From Norana najaformis (lineage: Eukaryota > Annelida > Clitellata > Crassiclitellata > Hormogastridae), in the NCBI GenBank assembly GCA_964023275.1, contig OZ029917.1:31386005-31450004 (forward strand): DNA of 64,000 nucleotides, given 5' to 3'. The notes under the pieces were generated by a model. It made no database searches. It was not told where the DNA came from and saw only the letters and a list, made by a program, of their open reading frames with translations. Shown piece by piece: positions 1 through 11,973 of the stretch; position 1 is the stretch's first letter, and every line of letters starts with the position of its first letter. The translations under genes and the position numbers were made by a program.

Positions 1-651
1 AAACATCTAATTCTGCATATGTCAAGAACATATAGATATGTTGATTCACAGATGGCACTGGCATGAGTACTGACGGACTAAGAGAAGTATTTAACACTCA
101 CAATGCAGGCAGAATCAGATAACTCAGTCAATGCTAAACCACCAATTCTACTGAATGACAGGTCAGTTCACTAAGGCAGAGATGAACCCCAGTGCAACAA
201 AGTATGTTAAGATAAAACATGAGAGTGTATGACAGAGTCACTACATCAGCTCAATCTGCGCGAGGCATAAAATAGTCTCATAAAAGCACCTGCTCTGATA
301 CAGATGGATACAGGATATTGATACAAGAAATACTGATTTGCAGATTTAGTATCCTCCCCATATATTTCCTCTGCCAATAAAACTACGTTATGTTCCAAGA
401 CTTCCATGAGCCCAGTGACAAAACATTTGCCCTAATGCATTACAGTGGGAACTGAGAGGAGTGATCTATAGCTCAGCAATTCCTGATGAAAGGTTATGGC
501 AAAACAAACACTCAACACAATTATTACATTAACTTTTAAGGTAGGAAAGAAGGGTGATCAGTAAAATGTCCTACTTCTAAAATGTTATGTCACAGCTACA
601 TGTGGCAACAATGCAAATTCTCTTTCTGAAGTATTTTTTATTAACATTATT
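1..651. other. Unassigned AT-rich, CpG-poor sequence
   Basis: I see no coding pattern, repeat structure or RNA gene here. CpG is rare, as in most of the first 25 kb, which fits intronic or other methylated sequence. Confidence 0.6.
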
Positions 652-775
652 TAATCGTAATCTCAAGATTTCTACAGCGCCCAACGAAAACCAAGTCATG
701 GGAGCCAGCTTATTCACAGGCGCTCAGTCAAGACAAAATCGACAGGCAAAATGGTTTGGTTCCAGGCCAAGGAAT
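652..775 (-). repeat. LINE 3' end, ATTACG-tail family
   Basis: Read on the minus strand this matches the 3' end at 27,060-27,190 over about 110 bases with scattered differences. Both share GAGCGCCTGTGAATAAGCTGG, a conserved stretch around TTTCGTTG, the core GCGCTGTAGAAATCT (GGGCGCTGTAGAAATCT here), and a short ATTACG tail. Only the 3' end is present, as expected from 5'-truncated reverse transcription. Confidence 0.7.
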
Positions 776-948
776 GCTAGCAACAACCATTATGGTTCAA
801 CAGTAATGTCCAGAACAAAAGTTGTTTGTATCAAACAACAGAAAATTTTTAATACTTCAACCATTTCCCTTCTCCAACTATGAGAAAAATATTAAGCATT
901 TTGTACAAACCATTATGTACACACATATTCAGTTATTTATATAGGGCT

Positions 949-1035
949 AATCTAATAATCTAATCTGATGACTTCTATAGCACCATTATTATAATGCTTT
1001 GGCACTGATCAGTCAATTTGGAGATAAGCTTATTC
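949..1035 (-). repeat. LINE/SINE 3' end, ATTAG-tail family
   Basis: On the minus strand the piece reads from a degenerate CGATTGATGC-like segment through GGTGCTATAGAAGTC into an ATTAGATTA-type tail. The same order occurs at 18,105-18,170, 33,325-33,398, 45,682-45,750 and 54,105-54,185. No coding sequence is attached. Confidence 0.65.
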
Positions 1036-4000
1036 AATGTTGCTCAGCCAAATCAAATCCACAAGAATCAAGTTGGTTCAGTCCAAAATGGAAATCTAGT
1101 CAGGTGTGCTTGATGTTCTGCAGCAGGGAAACTGTAAATGTATACAGTTTTCTACAGCGGCCGATTGGGTGAGCTCTTCACCATCGCTGCCCATTTGAAT
1201 GGGTGCCAGACCATTTAAGCTCCCCGTGCATGGACCATGCTAGCCCGAGATTTAAATTTTGGTAATCAAACCAGCATCCTCATGCACAAAGATGCCTTGA
1301 TGTACGCTTTAAGCAATGAGCTAACTGTAAAACTTATACATGTCCAAAAGACAAATTGTGAACCCATAAGAGCCCCATAGATAAGATGCTAAACTGCTTG
1401 TGCCTAATGGACAGACCTACAAAAACAAGCAGTTGGGAACAATCACCTAATTCTAAAATGATCAGGCATTTTAACACTAACGAATTTCAGATGTATGCAA
1501 CGAATACTCCATAAAATGATTAATGGATATGCTAAAAATATTCAGTGCCAAAACCCTGTTAATTAAAATGCAGAATCATCAACATTCAGAACTGGTTAAC
1601 TCACTGTTTTCAATGGTTGGGTCATATGAATCATGGAACTGATTTTCTACAAACTGCGTTGTTAACGACGTTTTCCCTACAAGACAGACAATGTTTTTAT
1701 TTTCACTTACATTAACCTGCACACATATAACACATACACAAATTTAGGAGTAGACCAATAGTTTAGCTGGCTTTAGGTAAGTATGGCAACGTTTATTTAT
1801 CACGCCTTCTTATCAACAACTGTCCTCAGAGAAGGTATGGTATGAAGGCTGATGGATTGTTCAAAGCAAACGCATCCACTCAAACAACACAGTAAACAAA
1901 GAAACTACCTTTTAGTTTGCATCATATGACAAACTGGAAAATGTATCCCACTGGTGAAAGGTCAACCAAAATGTTAGATAGGTACATGATTAGAAAAAAA
2001 CTAACAGATCTCAGCCTACATTTTCCACCTACAAATTATGCATTAAAATCTCATAAAACCAAGAAAAGATTAATCATGAAAAGGCATACTGAAGCAGATA
2101 GTTAGTGCCACTGATAGATTTTTGTAAGAAGCTACAAAAACGCTCTCTAAATACATACATACATATATAAGCACAAATACACAAACAAACATATAAATAA
2201 ATATGTGCCACTGATTTCAACTGCATAATTAACAATGCAGTTCAGCTGGCCAGCATAGTGGCACATATACCAACTAACAGCCTTCGATTAGAAGGTCCAC
2301 AGGTTGGAACCAGGGCAACAACAACTTAGAAAGACAGTCAGTCACTATTATTTTAATATTATTAAGTAATTACTTTTGCAAAATAAGTATTCAAGCAAGG
2401 AATAATAAAACTAGTCAGATTAAAACACTGCAGAAATAATAATTAGTGCATATGTTTTTGTCTCATAAAGTTCACATTCTGTTCCCAAGTGGCAGCCTTA
2501 AAATACCCCTATCTGATTCTGAGGTCATTGACTGCTGGTTGATAAACAGGACAGAGTGGTCTTTCTCTTATCACAAATTAGCTACAACTGTGTCACTGGG
2601 AATGCAAGCAGAAACAAGTCAAAGGTCAAAGCAATCATCCTGGAAAATCACCTCAACAGCTGAACACTGCTCTCCAGTGCACTTCTTAAAATATTGTGTC
2701 TGCTAACATATAGCTAACTGTGCTTGGAACAACACTTTCAACATATAGTTCACTGTGGCTGAAACAACACTTTCATGCAAAGGTCATACTCCTCATCAAA
2801 CTCAGTCATATGGCACAAACTAGGAAATGATTGCAATTCATCGGTTTGAGGTAAATTCCTTATGGTTCATTTGGTAAGAAATGTTTTAACCTCTTATTTT
2901 AAATAAACTTAAAATGCTACCAATCAAGACTCCTTGTATTCTCTGGTTAGTTGCATGTACACCAGAACTTGCAATGGCGCTGTCTCTTGGAGCCATACCA
3001 AGAACCGCCTTACAACAAGGTCATGTTATAAGAGTTTGTTTTCAACAGCTGAACTAATTTTGGAAGCCATGTCTCCACATCAAGCTATTTTAGAATTGAA
3101 GTTGTACTGAATTGTCTTATAACAAGTCTCTGGTGTATATTATTGGTTAGGCATATACGTGATTGAGGAAACCCAAGGTTATAACTTGATCAGAATTCTA
3201 ATTATTAATCTAATTATAAACTTATCATATAGGCGATAGTAGCGATCATCCTATTTAGATTGCCATGACCTGAGCAAGCAGTTTGAAATTTGCCCATTTA
3301 AAAAATTTTCTCTACTTCACTATGATATCATGACAGATGGTATCAAATACTCGATAGCACATACTGATAGCATTCAGACATATTTTCTAGTGAAATATGA
3401 ATAGAATTCAAAATTGACCTTTTCTGACCCTATACACCTATTTTCAGTGATGGTTTGTTCTTTGCTGTAGTGACACTCAGTTGATTCAGCGCCAAGGGTA
3501 TCACCTGGTTAATAATGCAGTGATGGATCACAGCCATAGCCAAGGCTTTTATTACAATTAAACAAAAACTGTCTGGCAACAGGTAGGTCACGATCGTACT
3601 CTGATCTGAATAAAATTTATAAAAGTTCTGGTCAAACTACTAAATATTATCAAGGTACCAACAGATTTGGAATAACTTCTAGCAAGGTAGTTTTAGCATT
3701 GCGTTTAGTAATGTAGTTTTGGCATAACTTTTAGAAAGCTACATTTAGCATAACTTTTACCACTTGAGGATATGCATAACCTCAACTGATGACAGTTTCA
3801 AATCAGCTACCGAGCTTCAACATCAGCACAATTAGCAATTAGAAGTCAAGCCATGTAATGTATGACGAGATGTCATTAGGTTGTTGAACAGCCGTTGCAC
3901 ATTGGTGTCACATCATGCAACGTAAAATGACAGGTCAGGATTGCTGTTGTGGTGTGTTACATGAATGCAAAAAAGCAATTGCAATGATCGAAAATAGAAT

Positions 4001-5184
4001 ACAGACACAACCTACATGCAAAAGGGAATCTTAGCCAGCTGAAGTCCTTGTTAGATACAAAGGATCATTAAAATAATTATCATTAAAATTTCAAATTCAA
4101 GTAAATACTTAATAGATCATTTTCTAAAAGCAGGAATTTCCGACATGCTGGCACCTCTCACCAACAGCTCACCAATCATTTAGCATAGAATGGACCATAA
4201 AACCAAACCAAACAGAAAGTGTACAAAGTACAGATACACAGATAGAGTGGGTTCTGGCCGGCTATGCTGCAATTTCACACAACATCAATCATCATCAAGT
4301 AGGTAGAAATACTAACAAAGACACCCAGAGCCACAAATGCACAAACAACAAAGTCCCCCATCCCCCCAAATGACTTGGAGAATTTTCATAGGCCCACAGT
4401 CTTTAACTGTAATCAACAACAACATTAACAGGTGCTACCTTCAAGTCCAATAACTGCTCATATACATCCATATAAATCATACACACCTATACACATGTGC
4501 CCAGATAATACACCCACACACCCTAAACTGAAAATGAATCAACATTTCTGTTCTAGGCCCCACATGACCTGCCTGTTCACAGGGCTGGCCACTTCTTTAC
4601 TTACACAGCATCATTTGACCACATGTGATCAATCTGCATTGTAAACTTGGTGTCACACAAAGGAGTTATGATTAAAACACGGTTAGACAATGACTTCACT
4701 TTCATGAGGCATCGTATTACAGCTTGATCCTGTTCTTAATAGGGGTCTGGTTTATACTCCATTTACAAAAGACAGATGCGAACTCCACGCTAACTAATCT
4801 CCTCTAAATCTTTCGCTAACATACCTTCCTTTCAGATCGTTTTAGCATGCTGAAAAGCTCCAAAAGAAAAGAAAATAATGCATAAAAGCAATAAAACAGC
4901 CATTTGACATCAAAGCATTAATAAGTCACCGGTATTTTTGTATGCTATTTACAGCCATAAACCAAAGTTTCTGCCAAAATTATTTTTAAAGAAACTGCGA
5001 TTATAAAAAAGCAGGCTATGAAGTTGTCACGGATTGTCCTTGAAGCAGAAAATTAGTTGGTTCTATAATACATATAGTTGGATCGGTGAATGCTAGTTTA
5101 ATGTAGGTACTATATATATTTAGGCCATAGACCGACCAGCAACCATGACACGTGTGGACTAGGTGTACAAGGGCAATCTTAATT
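1036..5184. other. Unassigned CpG-poor sequence
   Basis: Apart from a weak SINE head near 2,245 and a CA/TA-rich stretch at 2,146-2,200, I see no recognisable gene, transposon or RNA. Open frames are short and without family character. Base composition fits intron or old repeat debris. Confidence 0.55.
2245..2320 (+). mobile_element. Possible tRNA-derived SINE head (degenerate)
   Basis: A CCAGCATAGTGGCACA stretch resembles a pol III A box. About 45 bases on, AGGTTGGAACCAGG resembles a B box (GGTTCRANYCC) with one mismatch. Spacing fits a tRNA-like promoter, but no body or tail was recognised, so this could be chance. Confidence 0.3.
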
Positions 5185-5645
5185 GTAAGCATAATCCAGA
5201 GATTTCTACAGTGCCCAGTGAAAGCCATGTCAGGTTTTGGTGACAGCACAAGCAAGAGCATTCTGGACGGCTTGATGGCAGCTTATTTGGGTGGAGCCTA
5301 TGTTCAGGAAAAGTGAACTGCAACAGTCAAACTTAGCATGGACTACGGATGTGGCAATGGTTGATGCAGTTTTAAGGTCAAGCATAGGGTGGACTCTGCA
5401 AAGATCACAGATATGCACGAAGCAAGAGCGGTAGAGATGGGTAACGTGATCAGAGAAACTGAGGTTTTGGTCGAAGATCACACCTAAGTTGCGGACAGAA
5501 GAGTTAGTGTTAAAGGTGTGTGTGGAGGCAGAGTCCAGGCTGAGAGAGATAGGGGTTCTGAAATTTCTTGAGCTGGTCGTGTAGGTCTATAAGTATGAAT
5601 TCGGTTTTGGATGGGTTATAGGCAATCTGTGAGAAAGGTGACCAG
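5185..5645 (-). pseudogene. CR1/L2-like LINE: RT C-terminal part joined to 3' end
   Basis: Minus-strand translation gives the region after the reverse transcriptase catalytic core: VRNLGVIFDQNLSFSDHV, then a segment around LDLKTASTIATSVVHAKFD, then AVQNALACAVTKT. This order is typical of CR1/L2/Jockey-type LINEs. A frameshift lies near 5,540-5,560. After AVTKT the sequence passes straight into the 3'-end motif GGCACTGTAGAAATCTC at about 5,195-5,215, so the usual C-terminal part of roughly 100 codons is missing. The copy is 5'-truncated near 5,645 and cannot be functional. Confidence 0.75.
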
Positions 5646-6270
5646 AAATCTTATTATTACTGGTTCTACTGGTAAAGTTTGCTAATTCTGCCTGCCTAGA
5701 CCTTGAATTTTACTGCGTAGCTGAAGAAACATTAGTGTGAGTTCAAGAATGCTAGAATCAACTGTGCAGTTAATCATCAGATAAGAGCTCTTGGCAGTTT
5801 ATTGGTTCATGGTCCTTAACAAGAACTACAGCTGTCGCCTGCCACCTGGCCACATAATCAGCCACAACCTGCCTTCACTTCACCACAATACAGTCTTTCG
5901 TGAAGAGTTAAGTCATGCATGGACCTCCTGAGTCATGGGTCTCCACTACATTCAATTCACTTCACTTGGTGTATTTCATTCATTTAATATACATAAAATT
6001 ACTAACCTAATTCGAGCCACTACAACTCCATAAGCACACACAACAAGAAGCAAATGAATATTTAACAACCACCCACAATCACAATTCAAAATATACATGT
6101 TTCAAACAAAATAAAATAAAAATTTTTTTAAATGCCTGTTCGGGATCAAATGAATACAATATTGCCATAAAAACAGGAAGTTAAAAAACTAAGATAAATG
6201 AATATAACATTTTAAATCTCTAAGCCAGATGTATACCAGTAGTTTGTTGACATCATAGAGGTTCAACATA
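5646..6270. other. Unassigned sequence
   Basis: AT-rich DNA between two LINE fragments. No gene, tRNA-like structure or clear repeat was recognised. Confidence 0.5.
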
Positions 6271-6340
6271 TTACCATAATCATAACTGTAAGCTCGAGAT
6301 TTCTACAGCGCCAAATGAAAGCTAAGTCATGGAAAACAGT
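6271..6340 (-). repeat. LINE 3' end, ATTACG-tail family
   Basis: Minus-strand reading ends in CATTTGGCGCTGTAGAAATC, then CTCGAG and a decayed ATTACG-like tail. It abuts the start of the plus-strand LINE remnant at 6,345, which suggests one element inserted in or next to the other. Confidence 0.6.
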
Positions 6341-6344
6341 TTAA

Positions 6345-7640
6345 TAATTACAGACCCATCTTGGTTCGTCCATATTTCTCAGAATTGTTTGAAAAGCTAA
6401 TGTAAGGCAGACTTCTGGAAAATCAACAGAAAATGACCCTTTTATCACCTAATCAATCTAGATTTCATAGGGAGCATTCCACTTTCATGGCATTACTCGA
6501 TATGCACTGCAATGTTTCTGAGGCAATGAATAATAATTTCTCTTTAGAGTTATTCTTTGATCTCTCAGAAGCCTTTGATGCCGTGAATCATCAAATCTTA
6601 TTAAGAAAAACTGGAATACTAAGGTATCATCGGAATAAGTTATCAGTGGTGGTACATTTACTTCAAAGGATGTTCCTCCACATATAGATATATTCACTGT
6701 GGAGTACCACAAGTATCCACATTTGTGCCCCTATTATTTTTACTTTATATATAAATGATTTATATAAATGATTTATCGGCAACCTCTACACAATTCAAAT
6801 TTTTATTGTTTGCAGATGATACCAATACATTCATGTGTGATAAATTGTAAGACTCACTCCTTTAACGATCACATCGAGAATTGGTAGTTCGGTAGTTATA
6901 TCCTTGAGGTTCACAGCTAATAAACTCTCACTTAATCTGGACAAAATAATTTTATACTATTCTGGTCACACCGGAAAGCTTTTTCTACAAGTGATATGAA
7001 AGTTGCTACTGATGGGTATATGATTACTCAAGTTACACCATGTAAATTTTTGGGTGTTTATCTAGATCAGCATAATTATTACATGGAAGGACCACACTGC
7101 TAGATTTTTAAAAACTTGCCAAGAACATCAGTATATCATCTCATATTAAACACTGTTTTAACTAAACATATCCTGCTAAATCTAATCTACTCCTTAGTAC
7201 TTCCTTACTTATCCTACTGCAGTATTTTTACTGGGGTATTAACTACGCTTCTCGCCTTACGTGTCTGGTAACTTCAGAAACGTGTGCAATCTGCACAGTT
7301 TGTAAGCTGTGTTGGAAGGATAGCACTAGATCTGCCTTTTTGACTTTTAATATATAAGATTAGAAAACAAACAAATTCCAAATATGTATGTTCATGTATT
7401 GTTTTCAGAGTAGATTGTTACCTGTGTTATTTAATAATTACTTTCATCAGCGAACTGTTGTGCATGACCATTACACCATAGCCTCGAAAAACTATTGAAA
7501 TTACATGCCTCACTTGAAGGTGAAGCAATTTTCAGTGAAATGTGCAGGACCAACATAGTGGAATAGCCTACCATCTAACCTGACTACGATATAAATCCTT
7601 AGTGAATTTTAAAAGACCTATTAAATGTTTAGCAATTATG
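6345..7640 (+). pseudogene. Decayed LINE reverse transcriptase (CR1/Jockey-like)
   Basis: Translation across changing frames recovers reverse transcriptase landmarks in the right order. These are NYRPILVRPYFSELFEKLM near 6,345, the block ending FFDLSEAFDAVNHQILL at 6,550-6,600, a decayed GVPQ-type turn followed by LLFLLYINDL near 6,740, and LLFADDTN near 6,810. Further on come FTANKLSLNLDK near 6,910, KFLGVYLDQ near 7,050 and CAGPT-WNSLP near 7,545. The catalytic FADD is legible, but stops and frameshifts interrupt the frame throughout. No endonuclease domain is visible, so the copy is 5'-truncated. The family is placed only by these RT motifs. Confidence 0.8.
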
Positions 7641-8329
7641 CTTTCTTTTCTCTAGCACTTTTGCACTGTCAGTGCTCACAAATACGTTAAAACTTATCAT
7701 AATACTTCATCTGTTATAATAAACCACCAAAAATGTGTTTATGATAATAAGGTAATCCAATTTGTAACAGGACATGTCCTGACCTGTTGAGCAGTGACAT
7801 CAAATGTTACATTTACAGTACTTTCTTATGTGGTATGCACTGTTGTTTCTGGTGATTCAATAAATGGCAATTCAGTTCTGTACAGAAAACACATTCACCT
7901 ATCCATTAGCAAAGAAAAATGAACATCCACAGTTTCAAAATCAAACAAGCTGAGAACTGCCAGTGTAAATGAACACACCAATTTAACAGCAAACAGCAAC
8001 TGGACTTCAGGGTTTGAGCTGCAGTAACACATAAGATTTTCACATTGGCATTTGGGGTTTTAATCCTGATGAGCAGGAGATAAGAAACAACAAACCATGC
8101 ACTTTATTAAGGAAAGTTGTCCAGTTGTTCAATTGCTGTTGTTAAAATGAATTTCAGCCAAAAATCAAACATCTAGACCATGCCTTTAAGGACCAATAGT
8201 TACTTTCAAAATTAAAAAAATAGGTCTTGACAACAGCACATTTATCTCACATCCTAACTGTTGCACTTTAGTATCTTACCTTAAATTATTTAAAAAAAAA
8301 ACGATATTTGCAGCAACAAAACTAGATGA

Positions 8330-8385
8330 CCATACACAATTATAATCATGAGCTTGAGATTTGTACAGCACATGACTACTGCCAT
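8330..8385 (-). repeat. LINE 3' end, ATTACG-tail family (short)
   Basis: The minus strand reads TGTGCTGTACAAATCTCAAG followed by a decayed ATGATTATAATT tail. It matches the terminal motif of the copies at 6,271 and 27,160 with a few changes. Confidence 0.5.
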
Positions 8386-9282
8386 AATTTGCTGTCGTAG
8401 CAGACTTAAATTTTGCTATGGCAGAAAGCATGACATTTGACACAAGTTCTAAAAAACTGAAAAATTAGCCTGTATGAAAGGCAGACTTAAGTTGAAAAAC
8501 TCTAAGATCTAGGTGTGTAGGCAGGTCAGGCTGCAAATAATCCTGTGCCTCAATTTGTCACATGTCTTATGTTGATTAAATAATTTAGATTAAAACAATA
8601 AATTATTTACCCGATTAAAAATAAAATAGTTATAAGATTTGTGATAAAGATTTGTAATAAAGTTAATGTGATCATCTGACTGACACATCTGCCATTAACC
8701 AGTAAGCTAAATGACTAAAAATCATTTAAAGAAATAATATAAAACGTTAGGAAGTAATACCTGAAGAAAACGCCTTCATTAAAATCCAAAAATCTAGACA
8801 GCCAAACGTCTAGTGACAAGACACATGCACAAGCCTTTACAGCCATAATGCTTTGAACAACTACTCATTTACATATTTTAACACTAATTTCATGTAAGCG
8901 GCCAAGATAACTAATCATAAACACAAACACTGGAAGTTTGGATTTGCCAGGTTTTGCTGCTAGTCATTTGCCTCTTTTTGATGTGACTCATTCATTTCAG
9001 CAGATAAGTTGTCATGAAATTTCCTCGATAATTCTCATACATCCAGAGGTCTATCGTTAATGCGCTTGTGTTCCAGAGTTACTTCTTAAGTCTGCTCTGG
9101 ATTATGTGAATTGTTGGACAGTATTTGGACACATAACACAGAATGCATAATTGGTTAATCAATCACAGGAAGGCCTGTTCCTGGACGAACAGTGTTGAAC
9201 CTTGGACATAGCATTCCATCTGCAACCAGGAAATCATAGATTCCGTGATGCAGTGGTCAGCCATGGTCCTCGACCATCTTTT

Positions 9283-9310
9283 CACAATCTTTTTCCATGA
9301 AAAGATTGTG
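9283..9310. repeat. Perfect 11-bp inverted repeat
   Basis: CACAATCTTTT at 9,283-9,293 is followed after six bases by its exact complement AAAAGATTGTG at 9,300-9,310. No transposon ends or RNA gene are evident around it. Confidence 0.6.
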
Positions 9311-11546
9311 TGATCAACCAACTGCCTCGTTCAGCACGGACCTCGTGGCCTGACAGCTGATATCTGGATGCCACATCTTCCGTTATCATCCCCATGGAAC
9401 ACCAGTTGGTGATCATACCCTTGTGCAATGGATTTCATTCAGCAGTTGTCATTCGTCATCCTCAGAAGGTCATGGACACAAAACTCTGGACATAGTATCA
9501 ACTGTCAACCCTGGTTGTTTGGGCCTTGGCGCATGTGGTGCAACAGCCTACCTACCAGTGGTGACACTCTGGTAGATGAGCTCATCCTACTAAATGAACT
9601 CTCATTATTTAGGCTGGGAGCAGTGCCTTCCAGAGCAACTTAAAAGGTATTATAAAAATGTTCAGTTACGTCAAATGAATCTGTACTTGCTCTGTGCCAT
9701 TTTCTGGGTCATTCAGGACAATCAACAAGAAAACTACGTATTTATTAGCTATGTTTTCAGTACATTAAGTACAATCATTCTGTGAAACAGAAGAAATTAT
9801 ACTGCTAATTAACATCCTCTTCAGTGCCACCCAAAGCATTCCTAATCGTTCACTTGACCTAGATGAAGACACATTTCACCTTTCTCTTCTTGTTAAAGTT
9901 GCCTTATTTAAATGCAGGACCCCTCCCTCCATCCCACCTCTTGCCTTGAAACCTCAGTTTGACCTGTACATGTACTAGGAAGAGCTGATAAAAATAACGG
10001 ACTGCTTGTATTCTGACATGGCTCAGGCTACATAATCTGTAAAGCCATGGCCTACCACTCAAAAAGGAGGACCCTTTGGTTTCTACATAAGAAGGCTGTG
10101 GGACAATTATAAGCCAACATGTCTTATCAGCTCTCTTATACATACACTTTTCAGTGTCTATATATACAGAAAGCATGTATACAGAAACAAATATGTAAAG
10201 ATAATACACACATAATACAAGTACATCTGTCTATAACACCTAAGTGTATGTTAGGGTGTCCCACAATTGCATGGGAAATATTTTGCTTGCAAAATCTTAA
10301 GTCTCACTCTCCAAAACATTTTTATGAGCTAATAAGATTACATGTAAAATTTTAGCCCAATTAAAAATATTTAGAGGTCCTCAAGGTCTCCAAATTTCCA
10401 GAAATTGTGTCACTTTGAGCAAAAAATGTGCATAATTTTGGATACATTTATAAAGTAATCATTGAACTCATGAAGACAAACTTAGTACTGCTGGAAAGAT
10501 ACCACTCGAAGATTCAAAATATATAAGCTTTGCTATAATAGATGATTAGGCTAGCAAGCAATGCTTACTTGCAAAAACATATAAAATTAGATTTTATGCA
10601 TTTCTGTACTTTCTGTTGACTTGCTTACTCACCAATGCCGATTAACTGATAGTGAATGAAGACTAGAGACAGTTTTAAAAGTTACAGCAAGATTTGAGAA
10701 CTGGCTGCATTTGGATCCTTAGATAAGAAACTTGCTAACTGGGAGAAGCAATCAGCTTAACAACCGAGACAATTTGCCAAGCCAGTTGAAGCAGCCACCA
10801 CAGCAAAAGAGCCGATTAACCATGAGATAGCAGAAGCCGATACACGCTCTTATTCTGCAACTGTCACATCTTCAGAAGATAACATGAAGAATTTGCAATG
10901 AAAGTGGTAACACCAGAAAATACAGGAACATGGGGTGAACGCAAAGCTGTCATGTCACCAAAGGTATCCACTATATTTGACTGCACAAATGCCAGCATTC
11001 GGACATCTAACATGACATTGGCATCTCTTTCTAATGAAATAGGATGTTCAACATCTGCCACAGTACTCTTCAAAAGTACTGTTTATTGGCAGCATTAATG
11101 TAGCTGTTGTTAGGCTGCAGACCATATCAATCCTGACTGAAACGCTAGCAAATCAGCAATGCAAGGAACAAGAAGCTGTAATCGGATGCTATCGGTGCTG
11201 AAAGCAGCAAGGTTGATTGACTACCAGTAGTGGTTCCTTCACTTGTCGATGGTAGCACAAAGCTGCCAGGAGTTTCAAAATGGGCCTCTGGTTCAGGCAA
11301 GACTGCAGCTTATGCAGTCTTGAACTCTTGAATCATGGTAGTGTGAATCACTTGTAATAGGTCAACACCACATCCTCTAACACAGGTAGAATGATGAAGC
11401 ATGAACTCTGCTGGAGTTGGCTATGGACAGAATCTGCTGTGGATGATGATGGCCTGTTGACGTCACTGAGTTTCTTCAGGCAGATGCCTTTGATGTCTGT
11501 TCAGGACCAGCAACTGGACCAGAGATTCTCATCTTTAAGAGATTCC

Positions 11547-11558
11547 GTCACACATAGT
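11547..11558. repeat. Target-site duplication, left copy
   Basis: GTCACACATAGT here is repeated exactly at 14,819-14,830 and brackets the RTE-like LINE. Removing the LINE and one copy restores continuous transposon sequence. Confidence 0.9.
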
Positions 11559-11823
11559 AGGGGAGAGAAATGGGGTAAGCAAGCGTCTCAAATAGCCTCT
11601 GCTGCTCAATTGTCCACCACGCCACCTTCACGAGGTCCCCCTGTTTATACGCAGTGCGTGGTGGACGACCGAGTCCTCGCCGGTATATGCGAGTGCCCAA
11701 GGGCGAAGAGCCTGAAGGACGGCCGCTGGAATTCATCGACGCATGGAGATGGTGTCTCGTTAAAAACACCGGGAGGAAGGCAACGGGAGACCACCTCCCT
11801 AATTATCCCGAGTTAAACTGAAG

Positions 11824-11931
11824 ATGACGCCAAAAAAGAAGCCAGTCAACAACGTCAACGATTCAATCCAGTTTTCGGAAAGAGTCGCGTTCGGCAGGAG
11901 AGGGAGCAAGGCCTCTAAGGTCGTCAACAAG
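11824..11931 (+). CDS. Short upstream ORF, in frame with the LINE polyprotein
   Basis: An ATG at 11,824 opens 36 codons starting MTPKKKPVNN, with basic runs (KKK, GRRG) that could act in nuclear or nucleic-acid contacts. It ends in a single TGA at 11,932-11,934. The downstream frame continues in register without another stop, through [11 protein letters not shown] into the endonuclease. The peptide could therefore be the natural N-terminus of the polyprotein, cut off by one nonsense change or joined by readthrough, or a separate leader peptide. No domain is recognisable in it. Confidence 0.5.
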
Positions 11932-11973
11932 TGAAATCCTTGTAAGGAGAAGATAAGAGTAGGGACATGGAAT

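Larger units (their letters stand above)
7641..10253. other. Mostly unassigned sequence
   Basis: This holds one LINE 3' end (8,330-8,385) and a small perfect hairpin (9,283-9,310). The 9,090-9,640 segment is somewhat GC-richer than its surroundings and may be an old repeat, but I could not match its translations to any family. Confidence 0.45.

Noticed and set aside
9428-9643. 71-codon frame in a slightly GC-rich patch
   Set aside because: Could be an old transposase remnant, but I could not match any motif in any frame.
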